DNA of 64,000 nucleotides from contig NZ_CP127382.2 in NCBI RefSeq assembly GCF_003286645.3, positions 744,001 to 808,000 of the forward strand, written 5' to 3'. This stretch comes from Aerococcus tenax (GTDB lineage: Bacteria > Bacillota > Bacilli > Lactobacillales > Aerococcaceae). Shown here in pieces: positions 48,285-55,499 of this stretch (position 1 is the first letter of the stretch; every line of letters starts with the position of its first letter). The notes beneath the pieces were generated by a model, which was not told the DNA's origin, made no database searches, and worked only from the letters and a program-made list of their open reading frames with translations. The position numbers and the translations under genes were made by a program.

Positions 48285-48714
48285 AGGCCGGCCAAGGTTT
48301 ACTAGAAAAGGACATGCCTTTACACCTAAAAAGACCCGGGACTATGAAAATCTAGTCAAGTCAACATTGATTAAGGCAGGGGCTAAACCGACTGATAAAG
48401 CCGTGCAGATGGAGATTTTTGTTTTTAAAGGTCCGCTAAAGAGCTGGACTAAGAAATTACTTGCCTTAGCCCAGCAGTGGCGGCTGCTGCCCACTAAAAA
48501 GCCTGACATAGATAACTATGCTAAAGCCATCTTGGATGCCTCTAATGGTGTCTTATATAAAGATGATGGCCAGGTCGTTAAATTGACAGCAACAAAAGCT
48601 TATGCACCAAAAGCATGTGTAGTAATTAATGTTTTGGAAGTTGATCAGCTAGTTATAGATCCATGGGTAATTGACCTGGTAAACAAGAATTGGCAGGTGA
48701 AAAGCAATGAATAA
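48244..48714 (+). CDS. rusA: RusA-family Holliday junction resolvase
   Basis: A 156-residue endonuclease. It begins MLHTYIVPGECVPKGRPRF, has the aspartate-rich catalytic segment KPDIDNYAKAILDASNGVLYKDDGQV (key part KPDIDNYAKAILDA) and the usual length for RusA. It resolves junctions made during phage recombination. ATG 48244 follows GGAGAGG. The same frame runs 41 residues further upstream, but that part lies in another gene. Confidence 0.92.
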   Translation: MLHTYIVPGECVPKGRPRFTRKGHAFTPKKTRDYENLVKSTLIKAGAKPTDKAVQMEIFVFKGPLKSWTKKLLALAQQWRLLPTKKPDIDNYAKAILDASNGVLYKDDGQVVKLTATKAYAPKACVVINVLEVDQLVIDPWVIDLVNKNWQVKSNE

Positions 48715-49150
48715 TGGGTATTATCGTAACGTATTGGACGCTAACGGAGTTATTTGCTCAGGACGTGATCTATATAGGTCAAGTGGGAAGTGCAAAAATC
48801 CTTTTAAAAATGTAACTATCTTGGTTTGCGAAGACGGCCGGCATGTTGTGCCAATCTTAAACCTTATTGAGTTTGACCGTGTAAAAGAATGGGATTATAA
48901 GAAAACGGTCTATCAAAATGCCTTAGCCATGCAGAAAAAATATCACCTAAGCATAGAGAGATTAGCAACCGCTTTTGGCATTTCAGAATTTGTAATGACT
49001 AAGATGCTGAGAGATGGAGAAGATTTTAAAGCTAGTGCCCGCATTTTAGCGCTTATCAAGGGTAACTTTAATTTGGAAACAGAATACTATAGGCAAGTAG
49101 TGCTTAATCATTGCCTATCTAAATCGGAGGTAAGGAAATATGATAAATAA
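48707..49150 (+). CDS. phage protein with a possible C-terminal HTH, function unknown
   Basis: 147 residues. The first 65 residues look beta-rich (GVICSGRDLYRSSG, NVTILVCEDGRHVVPI). The second half is helical, with LSIERLATAFGISEFVMTKML resembling a helix-turn-helix. It overlaps rusA by 8 bp and ssb by 11 bp. No family is recognised. Confidence 0.65.
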   Translation: MNNGYYRNVLDANGVICSGRDLYRSSGKCKNPFKNVTILVCEDGRHVVPILNLIEFDRVKEWDYKKTVYQNALAMQKKYHLSIERLATAFGISEFVMTKMLRDGEDFKASARILALIKGNFNLETEYYRQVVLNHCLSKSEVRKYDK

Positions 49151-49547
49151 TGTTGTATTGGTGGGCTACATGTCTAGAGACCCAGAATTAAAGCATACCC
49201 AAAGTGGTAAAGCTTTTACTTATTTCACAGTGGCTTGTAACCGGCCAAAGACTCAAGATGGCCAACAGCAAGCAGACTTTATAAATTGTGTAGCTTGGAA
49301 TAAAAATGCTGAAAATCTATGCCAATATTTGGGCAAGGGCTCAAAAGTAGGTGTTGAGGGAAGAATACAGACCAGAAGTTATGAAAACCAGCAAGGCCAA
49401 AAAGTTTATGTGACCGAAGTGCTGGCCAATAGAATTACTTTCTTAGACTCAAGGGAAGCTAGTCAAAGGCAAATGCCACAGCCGGCAAATACCAATGCAG
49501 CGCCATACCAAGGCTTTGATATTTCAGATGATGAAATTCCATTCTAG
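49140..49547 (+). CDS. ssb: single-stranded DNA-binding protein
   Basis: A 135-residue phage SSB. The OB fold runs over about residues 1-105, with NNVVLVGYMSRDPELKHTQ, FINCVAWNKNAENLCQYL and KVGVEGRIQTRSYENQQGQ. A short Gln/Pro linker leads to the acidic tip DISDDEIPF that recruits partner proteins. RBS TCGGAGG is present. The protein is shorter than host SSB in the linker, as phage forms usually are. Confidence 0.95.
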   Translation: MINNVVLVGYMSRDPELKHTQSGKAFTYFTVACNRPKTQDGQQQADFINCVAWNKNAENLCQYLGKGSKVGVEGRIQTRSYENQQGQKVYVTEVLANRITFLDSREASQRQMPQPANTNAAPYQGFDISDDEIPF

Positions 49548-49563
49548 AAAAGGAGACTGAAAA

Positions 49564-49833
49564 ATGTTTAACAAAATCGATAATTTAATAACCAAAGCCA
49601 AGTATATGTTTTTTACCAAGAAATTAAACCAATTGACCATGGATTTTTTTAAGCAAGCAAACATAGAAGATACTAAGGAAATGAAAAGATTAGTACAACC
49701 TTTAGGGGAACTATCTGTAAAAATAACAATGCTGGTTTTGACTGAATTGGTTAGTGAAAAAGAAAGAGACCCAATTCTTGATGCCATGCTGAAATATAGC
49801 ATGGAAGCAACGGAGGAATTAGAGAATGAGTAG
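49564..49833 (+). CDS. phage protein, function unknown
   Basis: Eighty-nine residues, helical, with MEATEELENE at the C-terminus. RBS AAAGGAGA is well placed and the stop overlaps the next start. No family is recognised. Confidence 0.65.
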   Translation: MFNKIDNLITKAKYMFFTKKLNQLTMDFFKQANIEDTKEMKRLVQPLGELSVKITMLVLTELVSEKERDPILDAMLKYSMEATEELENE

Positions 49834-50203
49834 TAAGACATTAGGAGTTATTTATATAGCTATGGGTAAATTTGATGGAACCGATACTGTAGATACTTGT
49901 TTTATTGGGGTAATTGAGGATACAGAAGAGGGTAGGGAAAACTTATTATCAGGTTTTAGTAGTAGCATGGATGCCGTTGAAAATGATTTTCTAAAAGATT
50001 CTAAAGGAAGTTTTACCAATGGAGAAACGAACTGTATTTCATGGTTTGGAGATAATAAAGATTGTGATGGTGAACCAATTTTTTATGTTTTAGAACTCTA
50101 TTCCAAAGATGAACTAATTGGAAAAGCACTAAGAGAATGTGGAGAAAAAATAGAAAAGCTATCCATGAATTTTGAGTATTCAAAAGAAAATTTTAGGTGG
50201 TGA
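49826..50203 (+). CDS. phage protein, function unknown
   Basis: 125 residues, acidic, alpha/beta, starting MSSKTLGVIYIAMGKFDGTD. It overlaps the preceding gene by 8 bp behind an ACGGAGGA site. No family is recognised. Confidence 0.65.
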   Translation: MSSKTLGVIYIAMGKFDGTDTVDTCFIGVIEDTEEGRENLLSGFSSSMDAVENDFLKDSKGSFTNGETNCISWFGDNKDCDGEPIFYVLELYSKDELIGKALRECGEKIEKLSMNFEYSKENFRW

Positions 50204-50207
50204 AGTA

Positions 50208-50672
50208 ATGAGAATAACAAAAGAACCTTTAAAGCTTAAAGTCAAGCGGTTGACCGATACCGCTAAGTTACCAGAAAAAGCCCATGCATCTGATGCTGGG
50301 CTGGATATTTTTGCTGATGAGTATATAACCATCACTAAAAGCTTTTCAGAAACCGTTTCAACAGGTATAGCAGTAGATATACCAAAGGGCTATTATGGCC
50401 GGTTAAAAGGCCGCAGTGGTCTAACCAGTAAGACTGGCCTAAGAGTCCAAGAGGGTACTATTGACAGTGGTTATACTGGTGAAATTAAAGTTATGTGCGA
50501 CTTTAAAGACAATCTGACTCCTGGCCAATATACCCCCGGTTATCTAATTCGCAGAGGAGACAAGATAGCCCAATTGATCATACAGCCATTGCCTGAGATT
50601 GAAATTGAGGAAGTCGAGGAATTGGCCGATTATGAGCGGGGTGCTGGTGGTTTTGGAAGCACAGGAAATTAG
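50208..50672 (+). CDS. dut: dUTP diphosphatase
   Basis: A 154-residue trimeric dUTPase that hydrolyses dUTP to dUMP and keeps uracil out of phage DNA. The five motifs are visible: HASDAGLDIFA (I), GRLKGRSGL (II), GTIDSGYTGEIKV (III), RRGDKIAQLII (IV) and the C-terminal GAGGFGSTGN (V). ATG 50208 follows AGGTGGTGA. Confidence 0.96.
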   Translation: MRITKEPLKLKVKRLTDTAKLPEKAHASDAGLDIFADEYITITKSFSETVSTGIAVDIPKGYYGRLKGRSGLTSKTGLRVQEGTIDSGYTGEIKVMCDFKDNLTPGQYTPGYLIRRGDKIAQLIIQPLPEIEIEEVEELADYERGAGGFGSTGN

Positions 50673-50683
50673 GAGGGATAGAA

Positions 50684-50731
50684 ATGACACAAGAAGAATT
50701 AAGAGAACTTGTTGAAGAAATGATTGGCTAG
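50684..50731 (+). CDS. 15-residue micro-ORF with a strong ribosome site
   Basis: ATG 50684 has AGGAGGGA six bases upstream and encodes MTQEELRELVEEMIG then TAG, an acidic amphipathic helix. The stop runs into the AGGAGG of the next gene. It may be a real micropeptide or a translational coupler for 50743. Confidence 0.4.
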   Translation: MTQEELRELVEEMIG

Positions 50732-50742
50732 GAGGTTAGGAC

Positions 50743-51033
50743 ATGGGAGCAATTCAAATTACTGAAAATATTAGAGTCCGCAGAAAAGACAAGCTCAATG
50801 TGGTGGTGGAGATTTTACAGACTGTTACCAATCCCAAGACTAAAGAGCGGCGGACTGAATGGGTAGAAAATGGCTTTTATCGTAACCTGAGGCAAGCCCT
50901 ACAAGGTTTACGCACTAAAGATGGGTTAATACCTTACGAGGACCTAAAAACGGTTGAGGAATATCTAAGGGCCCTTAAAACGCAAGATCAAATTATAGCT
51001 AAAGTATGGGAGGAAAATGCTGATGTCGTTTAA
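50743..51033 (+). CDS. phage protein, function unknown
   Basis: Ninety-six residues. A beta-rich N-terminus (IQITENIRVRRKDKLNVVVE) is followed by helices (FYRNLRQALQGLRTK). RBS AGGAGG is good. Similar small proteins are common before late regulators in lactic phages, but no function is known to me. Confidence 0.65.
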   Translation: MGAIQITENIRVRRKDKLNVVVEILQTVTNPKTKERRTEWVENGFYRNLRQALQGLRTKDGLIPYEDLKTVEEYLRALKTQDQIIAKVWEENADVV

Positions 51034-51286
51034 TAAGTTAAAGGATCCGATGTTCTGGTTCTACCTGCTTACAGCTGTCTATCTTATTGCAATAATTTGG
51101 GGAATAATCTTAGATCAAGTTAAGCCGCTAGAAGTCACTGGCCAGCCTGAATTGGTTGGCCAGTATGACATTACAGGCAGTGGACAAGTTAAGCGGACAT
51201 TACAAATCTATAGGATCAAGACCAATAGGGGCGAAGAATTAGTAAGCACTGAATGGAGGGATAGCGATGGAAGAAACAAAGATTAA
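51023..51286 (+). CDS. small membrane protein
   Basis: Eighty-seven residues with one transmembrane segment (about 9-30, MFWFYLLTAVYLIAIIWGII) and a polar C-terminal domain. The start at ATG 51023 is nine bases after GGGAGG; ATG 51017 is too close. It overlaps genes on both sides. Confidence 0.6.
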   Translation: MSFNKLKDPMFWFYLLTAVYLIAIIWGIILDQVKPLEVTGQPELVGQYDITGSGQVKRTLQIYRIKTNRGEELVSTEWRDSDGRNKD

Positions 51287-51506
51287 GCCAGAATACTACC
51301 GTCAAGATGTGGATGGGCCAGATGTCATTGATGTGATTGATATGCTAGGCATAGAGGATGGCTATGTAGGCTTTATGATTGGCAACGTCTTGAAGTACCT
51401 GGTCAGATTTCCTTTTAAGGGTGGCCTGGAGGACTTACTAAAGGCTAGGGAATATCTAGATCGCCTGATTGCCAGAGAAAAGAGGGTCCGTTATGGGTCT
51501 GATTAG
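51267..51506 (+). CDS. DUF3310-type phage protein
   Basis: Seventy-nine residues. The pattern KPEYYRQDVDGPDVIDVIDML then GNVLKYLVRFPFKGGLEDLLKAREYLDRLI matches DUF3310 proteins (key parts IGNVLKYLVR and DLLKAREYLDRLI). These are sometimes labelled nucleotide-kinase-like, though their function is unproven. It overlaps the preceding gene by 20 bp. Confidence 0.85.
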   Translation: MEETKIKPEYYRQDVDGPDVIDVIDMLGIEDGYVGFMIGNVLKYLVRFPFKGGLEDLLKAREYLDRLIAREKRVRYGSD

Positions 51507-51564
51507 TGTAGCTATCTTAGGACTAAGTGCTGTTTATTTGGTAGATCGTATGACTAAATACTAA
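51493..51564 (+). CDS. 23-residue hydrophobic micro-ORF
   Basis: ATG 51493 encodes MGLISVAILGLSAVYLVDRM plus three residues (TKY). It is a likely single membrane helix with a basic tail, preceded by AGAGGG. It overlaps the end of the DUF3310 gene by 14 bp. Confidence 0.4.
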   Translation: MGLISVAILGLSAVYLVDRMTKY

Positions 51565-51582
51565 CTGTTTGGGGGACTGGCT

Positions 51583-52023
51583 ATGTGGAGATTACCAAAA
51601 AGAGATGAGATAGATAAGTACGCTACCATAAATAAAGTCGAGTCCCTACTGGAAGAATATCCAAGGCTTTGCCGGGTGGCTGGGGTCAAGGTTCAGCAAT
51701 CATTAACAGCTAACTACAATAGTGTAGCAGTATCTCATAGCACTACTAATACCAATGAGGAAAGCATAATCAATGCTATTGGCGCTAGAAAGGAGATCCA
51801 AGACATTGATTATGCTTTATCATTGCTTAATGATACAAACCGAAAGATATTAGAATATAAATATAAATATGGGTATGGTGATCGCTTTGCCTATAGTCGA
51901 TTAGCTATTAGCGAGTCCACCTATTATCGCTATTTAATCAAGGCTAAGATAGAGTTTGCAGAAGCTTACTGTAATGGCGTACTACTAGTTAAAGATGGAG
52001 CAAGAGGTATAGGAGGAATCTGA
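51583..52023 (+). CDS. ArpU-family phage late transcription regulator
   Basis: 146 residues with the ArpU layout: an N-terminal helical part starting WRLPKRDEIDKY, a middle region, and a C-terminal sigma-like helix-turn-helix, LLNDTNRKILEYKY and YSRLAISESTYYRYLIKAKIEFA (key part SESTYYRYLIKAK). ArpU-type proteins activate late genes in Gram-positive phages. It is the last early gene before HNH and packaging. RBS GGGGGAC is modest. Confidence 0.83.
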   Translation: MWRLPKRDEIDKYATINKVESLLEEYPRLCRVAGVKVQQSLTANYNSVAVSHSTTNTNEESIINAIGARKEIQDIDYALSLLNDTNRKILEYKYKYGYGDRFAYSRLAISESTYYRYLIKAKIEFAEAYCNGVLLVKDGARGIGGI

Positions 52024-52123
52024 CAGTACCCTGCCTGATGAATCCACCTATTATGGTATAAGGGAAATCAAAAAGACCTCCCCCCTACTGTCAATTGCCA
52101 GTGCAGTAGTAAAGAATGAATGG

Positions 52124-52150
52124 CCACCTACCATGGGTGGCTTTTATTAT
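52124..52150 (+). terminator. hairpin between the early and late regions
   Basis: GCCACC/GGGTGGC with a short loop is followed by TTTTATT. It lies between the ArpU-type gene and HNH. Bases 52024-52120 probably carry the late promoter, but no clear sigma-A hexamers stand out. Confidence 0.65.
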
Positions 52151-52169
52151 ATCCAGGAGGGATAACACT

Positions 52170-52514
52170 ATGGCCAAGGCTAATCGTAGAGCAGATAGGC
52201 AAGGCGCTCACCGTGTACAGTTTGAGCGCAACCGCAAGAGAGTCTTAGCTACTCAAAGAACTTGCGGGATATGTGGCAAGCCAGTTGACGTAAGACTAAA
52301 GCAAGGTAATCCTTTAGCGCCAGTTGTTGACCACATAATTCCAATAGCTAAAGGTGGTCATCCAAGTGACATTAACAACCTACAGCTAGCGCATTGGACT
52401 TGTAACAGAATGAAATCAGATAAATTGTTTAAGAATGAGACAGAGCCTAAAGTGTTAGGAAATCGCAATTTACCGCAATCTAAGGACTGGAGTAAATACC
52501 GGCCAGCTCAGTAG
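52170..52514 (+). CDS. HNH endonuclease
   Basis: A 114-residue nuclease of the kind that assists cos-type packaging. It has two zinc knuckles, CGICGKP and CNRMK, and the HNH core PVVDHIIPIAKGGHPSDINNLQLAHWTC (key parts VVDHIIPIAKGG and INNLQLAHW). ATG 52170 follows AGGAGGG; the frame extends back through the hairpin without a site. In related phages HNH is followed by small terminase; here portal follows after 95 bp. Confidence 0.93.
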   Translation: MAKANRRADRQGAHRVQFERNRKRVLATQRTCGICGKPVDVRLKQGNPLAPVVDHIIPIAKGGHPSDINNLQLAHWTCNRMKSDKLFKNETEPKVLGNRNLPQSKDWSKYRPAQ

Positions 52515-52560
52515 GGGGGATACCACCCCCACCCCGTGGCCGGCCGGACTTCAGCCGTCT
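52515..52560. other. GC-rich segment between HNH and portal, candidate cos region
   Basis: After the HNH stop the sequence is unusually GC-rich for this genome, with CCACCCCCACCCCGTGG and the palindrome GGCCGGCC. cos sites of HNH-carrying phages lie close to this gene, so this is a position-based suggestion only. Confidence 0.25.
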
Positions 52561-52609
52561 ATTGCACATATTTTTTCATGAAAAGGAATGAAAGCAAGGA
52601 GTTGATCAC

Positions 52610-53923
52610 ATGGATAATCGAGGGATGGACTACCTCAAGCGTAAATTGGCCATATTTAGTGTAGGCGCAAAGAAAAAGTACGATTATTACGATTCAGAAG
52701 CGGCACCATATAACCGCAGCCCCCTAATGCCTGATGCTTTATTGGGGCGATATAACTCGGTTATTGGCTGGTGCTCAAAAGCAGTAGATGCCTTGGCAGA
52801 TCGCCTGGTATTCCGGGAGTTTAGCAATGATGTCTTTGAGCTGAATGAAATTTTTGAGCTTAACAGCTCAGATATTTTCTATGATTCCGCCATTTTGTCC
52901 GCCTTGATCACGTCTTGCTGTTTTGTCTATGTGTCGATCGATAGCGAGGGCACACCTAAGCTACAAGTCATTGAGGGCACAGACGCTACTGGGATTATTG
53001 ACCCGGTCACTGGCTTGCTTACCGAGGGCTATGCCGTGCTGGATCGTGATGAGATGGGCCAAGCCACACAAGAGGCTTACTTTAAAGCTGGCCAAACCAT
53101 TTACTATAAGAACGGCAAAGAGGTGGATACTATCGCCACTCATGCTCCCTATGCTGCTTTGGTGCCTATCATCCATAGGCCTGATGCTAAGCGGCCTTTT
53201 GGGCGATCTAGGATAACTAAGGGCTGTATTTACTATCAAAATTATGCCCGGAGAACCCTAGAGCGGTCAGACATTTCAGCGGAATTTTATTCATTTCCGC
53301 AAAAGTACGTCACTGGGCTAAGCCAAGATACTGAGTTTATGGACTCTTGGAAAGCAGCTATTTCATCTATGCTGATTTTTCAAAAAGACGATGATGGGGA
53401 TTCTCCTAAGTTAGGTTCGTTCCCTCAACAGTCCATGACACCATACCTGGAGCAGTTAAGAGCCGCAGCTAGTGGCTTTGCTGGAGAGTCCGGCTTAACT
53501 CTTGATGACTTAGGTTTTCCAAGTGATAACCCATCTAGTGCAGAGGCAATTAAAGCCAGCCATGAAACCTTGAGAGTTACCGCTAGAAAAGCACAACGCT
53601 GTTTTGGTAGTGGCTTCTTAAATGTTGGCTATATCGCTTGTTGCATGAGGGATAAATACCCATATCGCAGAGCAGCATTTTATAAATGCAAGCCAAAATG
53701 GGAGCCAGTCTTTGAGGCTGATGCTACAACCATGTCACTAGTGGGTGATGGAGCAATCAAGATTAACCAAGCTATCCCTGGTTACATGGATAAAGAAACT
53801 ATTAGGGATCTAACCGGATTGGAGGGCGGCAATGGAGCAGGATATAACCCCCAAGCTTTGGGAGGCAATTCAGAGGGACTTTCAACGGCTTCTAAAGGAA
53901 GTCAAGCCGGGCAAGAGCTATAA
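52610..53923 (+). CDS. phage portal protein
   Basis: A 437-residue portal subunit, the dodecameric channel for DNA packaging. It resembles the SPP1 gp6-like portal group: N-terminal YNRSPLMPDALLGRYNSVIGWCSKAVD, the wing, and a clip-stem region with YYQNYARRTLERSDISAEFY and SGLTLDDLGFPSDNPSSAEAIKASHE (key parts GRYNSVIGWCSKAVDALADR and NPSSAEAIKASHE). RBS AAGGAG is good. It overlaps the minor head gene by 92 bp in another frame. Confidence 0.88.
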   Translation: MDNRGMDYLKRKLAIFSVGAKKKYDYYDSEAAPYNRSPLMPDALLGRYNSVIGWCSKAVDALADRLVFREFSNDVFELNEIFELNSSDIFYDSAILSALITSCCFVYVSIDSEGTPKLQVIEGTDATGIIDPVTGLLTEGYAVLDRDEMGQATQEAYFKAGQTIYYKNGKEVDTIATHAPYAALVPIIHRPDAKRPFGRSRITKGCIYYQNYARRTLERSDISAEFYSFPQKYVTGLSQDTEFMDSWKAAISSMLIFQKDDDGDSPKLGSFPQQSMTPYLEQLRAAASGFAGESGLTLDDLGFPSDNPSSAEAIKASHETLRVTARKAQRCFGSGFLNVGYIACCMRDKYPYRRAAFYKCKPKWEPVFEADATTMSLVGDGAIKINQAIPGYMDKETIRDLTGLEGGNGAGYNPQALGGNSEGLSTASKGSQAGQEL

Positions 53924-55163
53924 AGATGCTGATGATTATGCAGATATTGTTGGCCAGGCAATGGCCAAGGCTTTTCATGACAATGCTGTTAACCTCCCCA
54001 ACGATAAGATGTACTTTAATATAGCTGACAGACTTATAAGGGCCGCTATGAGCCGAAACTATGAGCTGGTGGCTAATTATACTGCCGACACTCAAACAGC
54101 CCTGAACAAGACCTCAGGATTAAATTTTAAGGGGTTAGCTGCTGACCTAGATGAGGATAAGGTTAAGAACCTGGTGGAAGTCGCTTGTGGGGCTGACGAG
54201 TATGCAACTGTAGCCCCCAAGGTAGAAAATGCCATGACTAGCTTTAGCCGGTCAGTGGTATCAGATACCCTTGAAAAGAATGTCAGTTTCCATCACAAGT
54301 TAGGCTTGCGGCCTAAAATTGTGCGAAAGCTAGGCGCTGGGACAGGCAAAAAGCGGTCCAATTCAAGGTGTGACTTTTGTAAAGAGCGTGTGGGGACTTT
54401 TGATTATAATAAGGACACTATAGACAAAGAAATCTTTAGAAGACATGCCCACTGTAACTGTACTTTGGAGTATTACCCGGGGGACGGTAAGAAGCAGAAC
54501 CCATGGGAAGCCAAGAAAAAATGGGAAAAAGTTACTGAAAAAGATTTATCTTTTATCAAAGAGCAAGAAAAAGAAGCCCAAAATGCTAATAAGAAATTGC
54601 AATCTTTAGCCTATAGTAAGGCTTTAGAGCTTGGTTATTCACCTTTATCTCCTGGTGAGGTCGTCCCAATACTTAGAGAAGATGCCAAGGAGTGGCTGAA
54701 TAAGCTAACGGCGGAGGAAAAGCGGGCTATCACAAAGTACACATTTAATGGCAAAGATCCTGATGGCCTAAGGCTGTTTGAAAAAATTAATGGATATTTG
54801 GACGGCTATTATAAGCCGGTCAACAGCAAAGAAGAAAAGACATTACTAAAATATGCAGGTTTAATAGAAAAGGGTTTATTGAGATATAACTTACAAAGGG
54901 ATATAATTGTTTATAGGAAAGATTTTTATACTAGTGCATTAGAAAAGCCTATAGACAAATTCTTGAGTACCTCAATTAGTACTAAAGGTGTTTTAACCGG
55001 TAAACCTAATATTGCAATTATCGTTCCTAAAGGGACTAATGGGGGATATGTTGAATTATTAAGTCAAGAGAAATTTAAAAGGCAGCGAGAATTTTTATTT
55101 AATACAGACCTGGAGTTAGAAAAGTTAAAAGAAGATGGTCTGTATATCGTAAAAAGGAAGTGA
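53832..55163 (+). CDS. phage minor head protein fused to an ADP-ribosyltransferase-like domain
   Basis: 443 residues in two parts. Residues about 1-235 are a minor head morphogenesis domain (SPP1 gp7/Mu F-like) with the zinc-type cluster CDFC (180-183) and HAHCNC (205-210). Residues about 285-443 match the ADP-ribosyltransferase exoenzyme pattern: Arg in DIIVYRKDF (Arg362), the FLSTS motif (377-381) and RQREFLF, giving a QxE pair (Gln418, Glu420) in place of ExE. The head part would be injected or packaged with the capsid and could carry the transferase into the host. It begins inside the portal gene. A 55-residue gene follows after 5 bp. Confidence 0.85.
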   Translation: MEQDITPKLWEAIQRDFQRLLKEVKPGKSYKDADDYADIVGQAMAKAFHDNAVNLPNDKMYFNIADRLIRAAMSRNYELVANYTADTQTALNKTSGLNFKGLAADLDEDKVKNLVEVACGADEYATVAPKVENAMTSFSRSVVSDTLEKNVSFHHKLGLRPKIVRKLGAGTGKKRSNSRCDFCKERVGTFDYNKDTIDKEIFRRHAHCNCTLEYYPGDGKKQNPWEAKKKWEKVTEKDLSFIKEQEKEAQNANKKLQSLAYSKALELGYSPLSPGEVVPILREDAKEWLNKLTAEEKRAITKYTFNGKDPDGLRLFEKINGYLDGYYKPVNSKEEKTLLKYAGLIEKGLLRYNLQRDIIVYRKDFYTSALEKPIDKFLSTSISTKGVLTGKPNIAIIVPKGTNGGYVELLSQEKFKRQREFLFNTDLELEKLKEDGLYIVKRK

Positions 55164-55168
55164 TAGAA

Positions 55169-55336
55169 ATGACAGAAGATGTTAATAAACTTACAGATGA
55201 AGAAGTTGGTGCAATTATTCAAGCTAGATATAATGCTGAGAGCCGTAGACCAGAAACGGATGAGCAGCGTAGGTTGGCCGCAGAGCGTAAAAAGAAGCTT
55301 AAAGAGACCGTAAGAATGTTGCAACAGCAAGAATAG
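55169..55336 (+). CDS. small highly charged protein directly after the ADP-ribosyltransferase fusion
   Basis: Fifty-five residues, MTEDVNKLTDEEVGAII through RMLQQQE, almost entirely charged and helical. ATG 55169 has AAGGAAGTGA upstream and lies five bases after the fusion gene, so they are cotranscribed. A terminator follows at once. No family is recognised. An immunity or chaperone role for the transferase is a guess from position; a small head protein is equally possible. Confidence 0.65.
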   Translation: MTEDVNKLTDEEVGAIIQARYNAESRRPETDEQRRLAAERKKKLKETVRMLQQQE

Positions 55337-55339
55337 TAG

Positions 55340-55368
55340 ACCACCGCAGATGTGAACGGTGGTTTTTT
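55340..55368 (+). terminator. terminator after the minor head unit
   Basis: The perfect ACCACCG/CGGTGGT stem with a 10-nt loop is followed by six T residues, four bases after the small gene stop. An internal terminator in a late operon is unusual. Confidence 0.88.
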
Positions 55369-55376
55369 ACGCCCAT

Positions 55377-55451
55377 AATCGTGTGTTAATCGTGCGAAAA
55401 TCAATAGGAAACCTGATATATCAACATTAAATCGTGAGTAAATCGTGCGAA
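55377..55451. repeat. two 22-bp direct repeats, four AATCGTG units in helical phase
   Basis: Copies at 55377-55398 and 55430-55451 are identical at 20 of 22 positions. Each has two AATCGTG units 11 bp apart, the second followed by CGAA, and the copies are 53 bp apart. A fifth AATCGTG is at 56957. The regular helical spacing suggests binding of a multimeric protein such as a small terminase. Confidence 0.75.
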
Positions 55452-55475
55452 GTCGCTAATAAGCGGCTTTTTTTA
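55450..55475 (+). terminator. second terminator before large terminase
   Basis: AAGTCGCT pairs with AGCGGCTT (one wobble) around a 4-nt loop and is followed by TTTTT. It overlaps the end of the second 22-bp repeat and lies 25 bp before the terminase start codon. Confidence 0.75.
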
Positions 55476-55499
55476 TTTTGTCTTAAAAGGAGCGATGAC

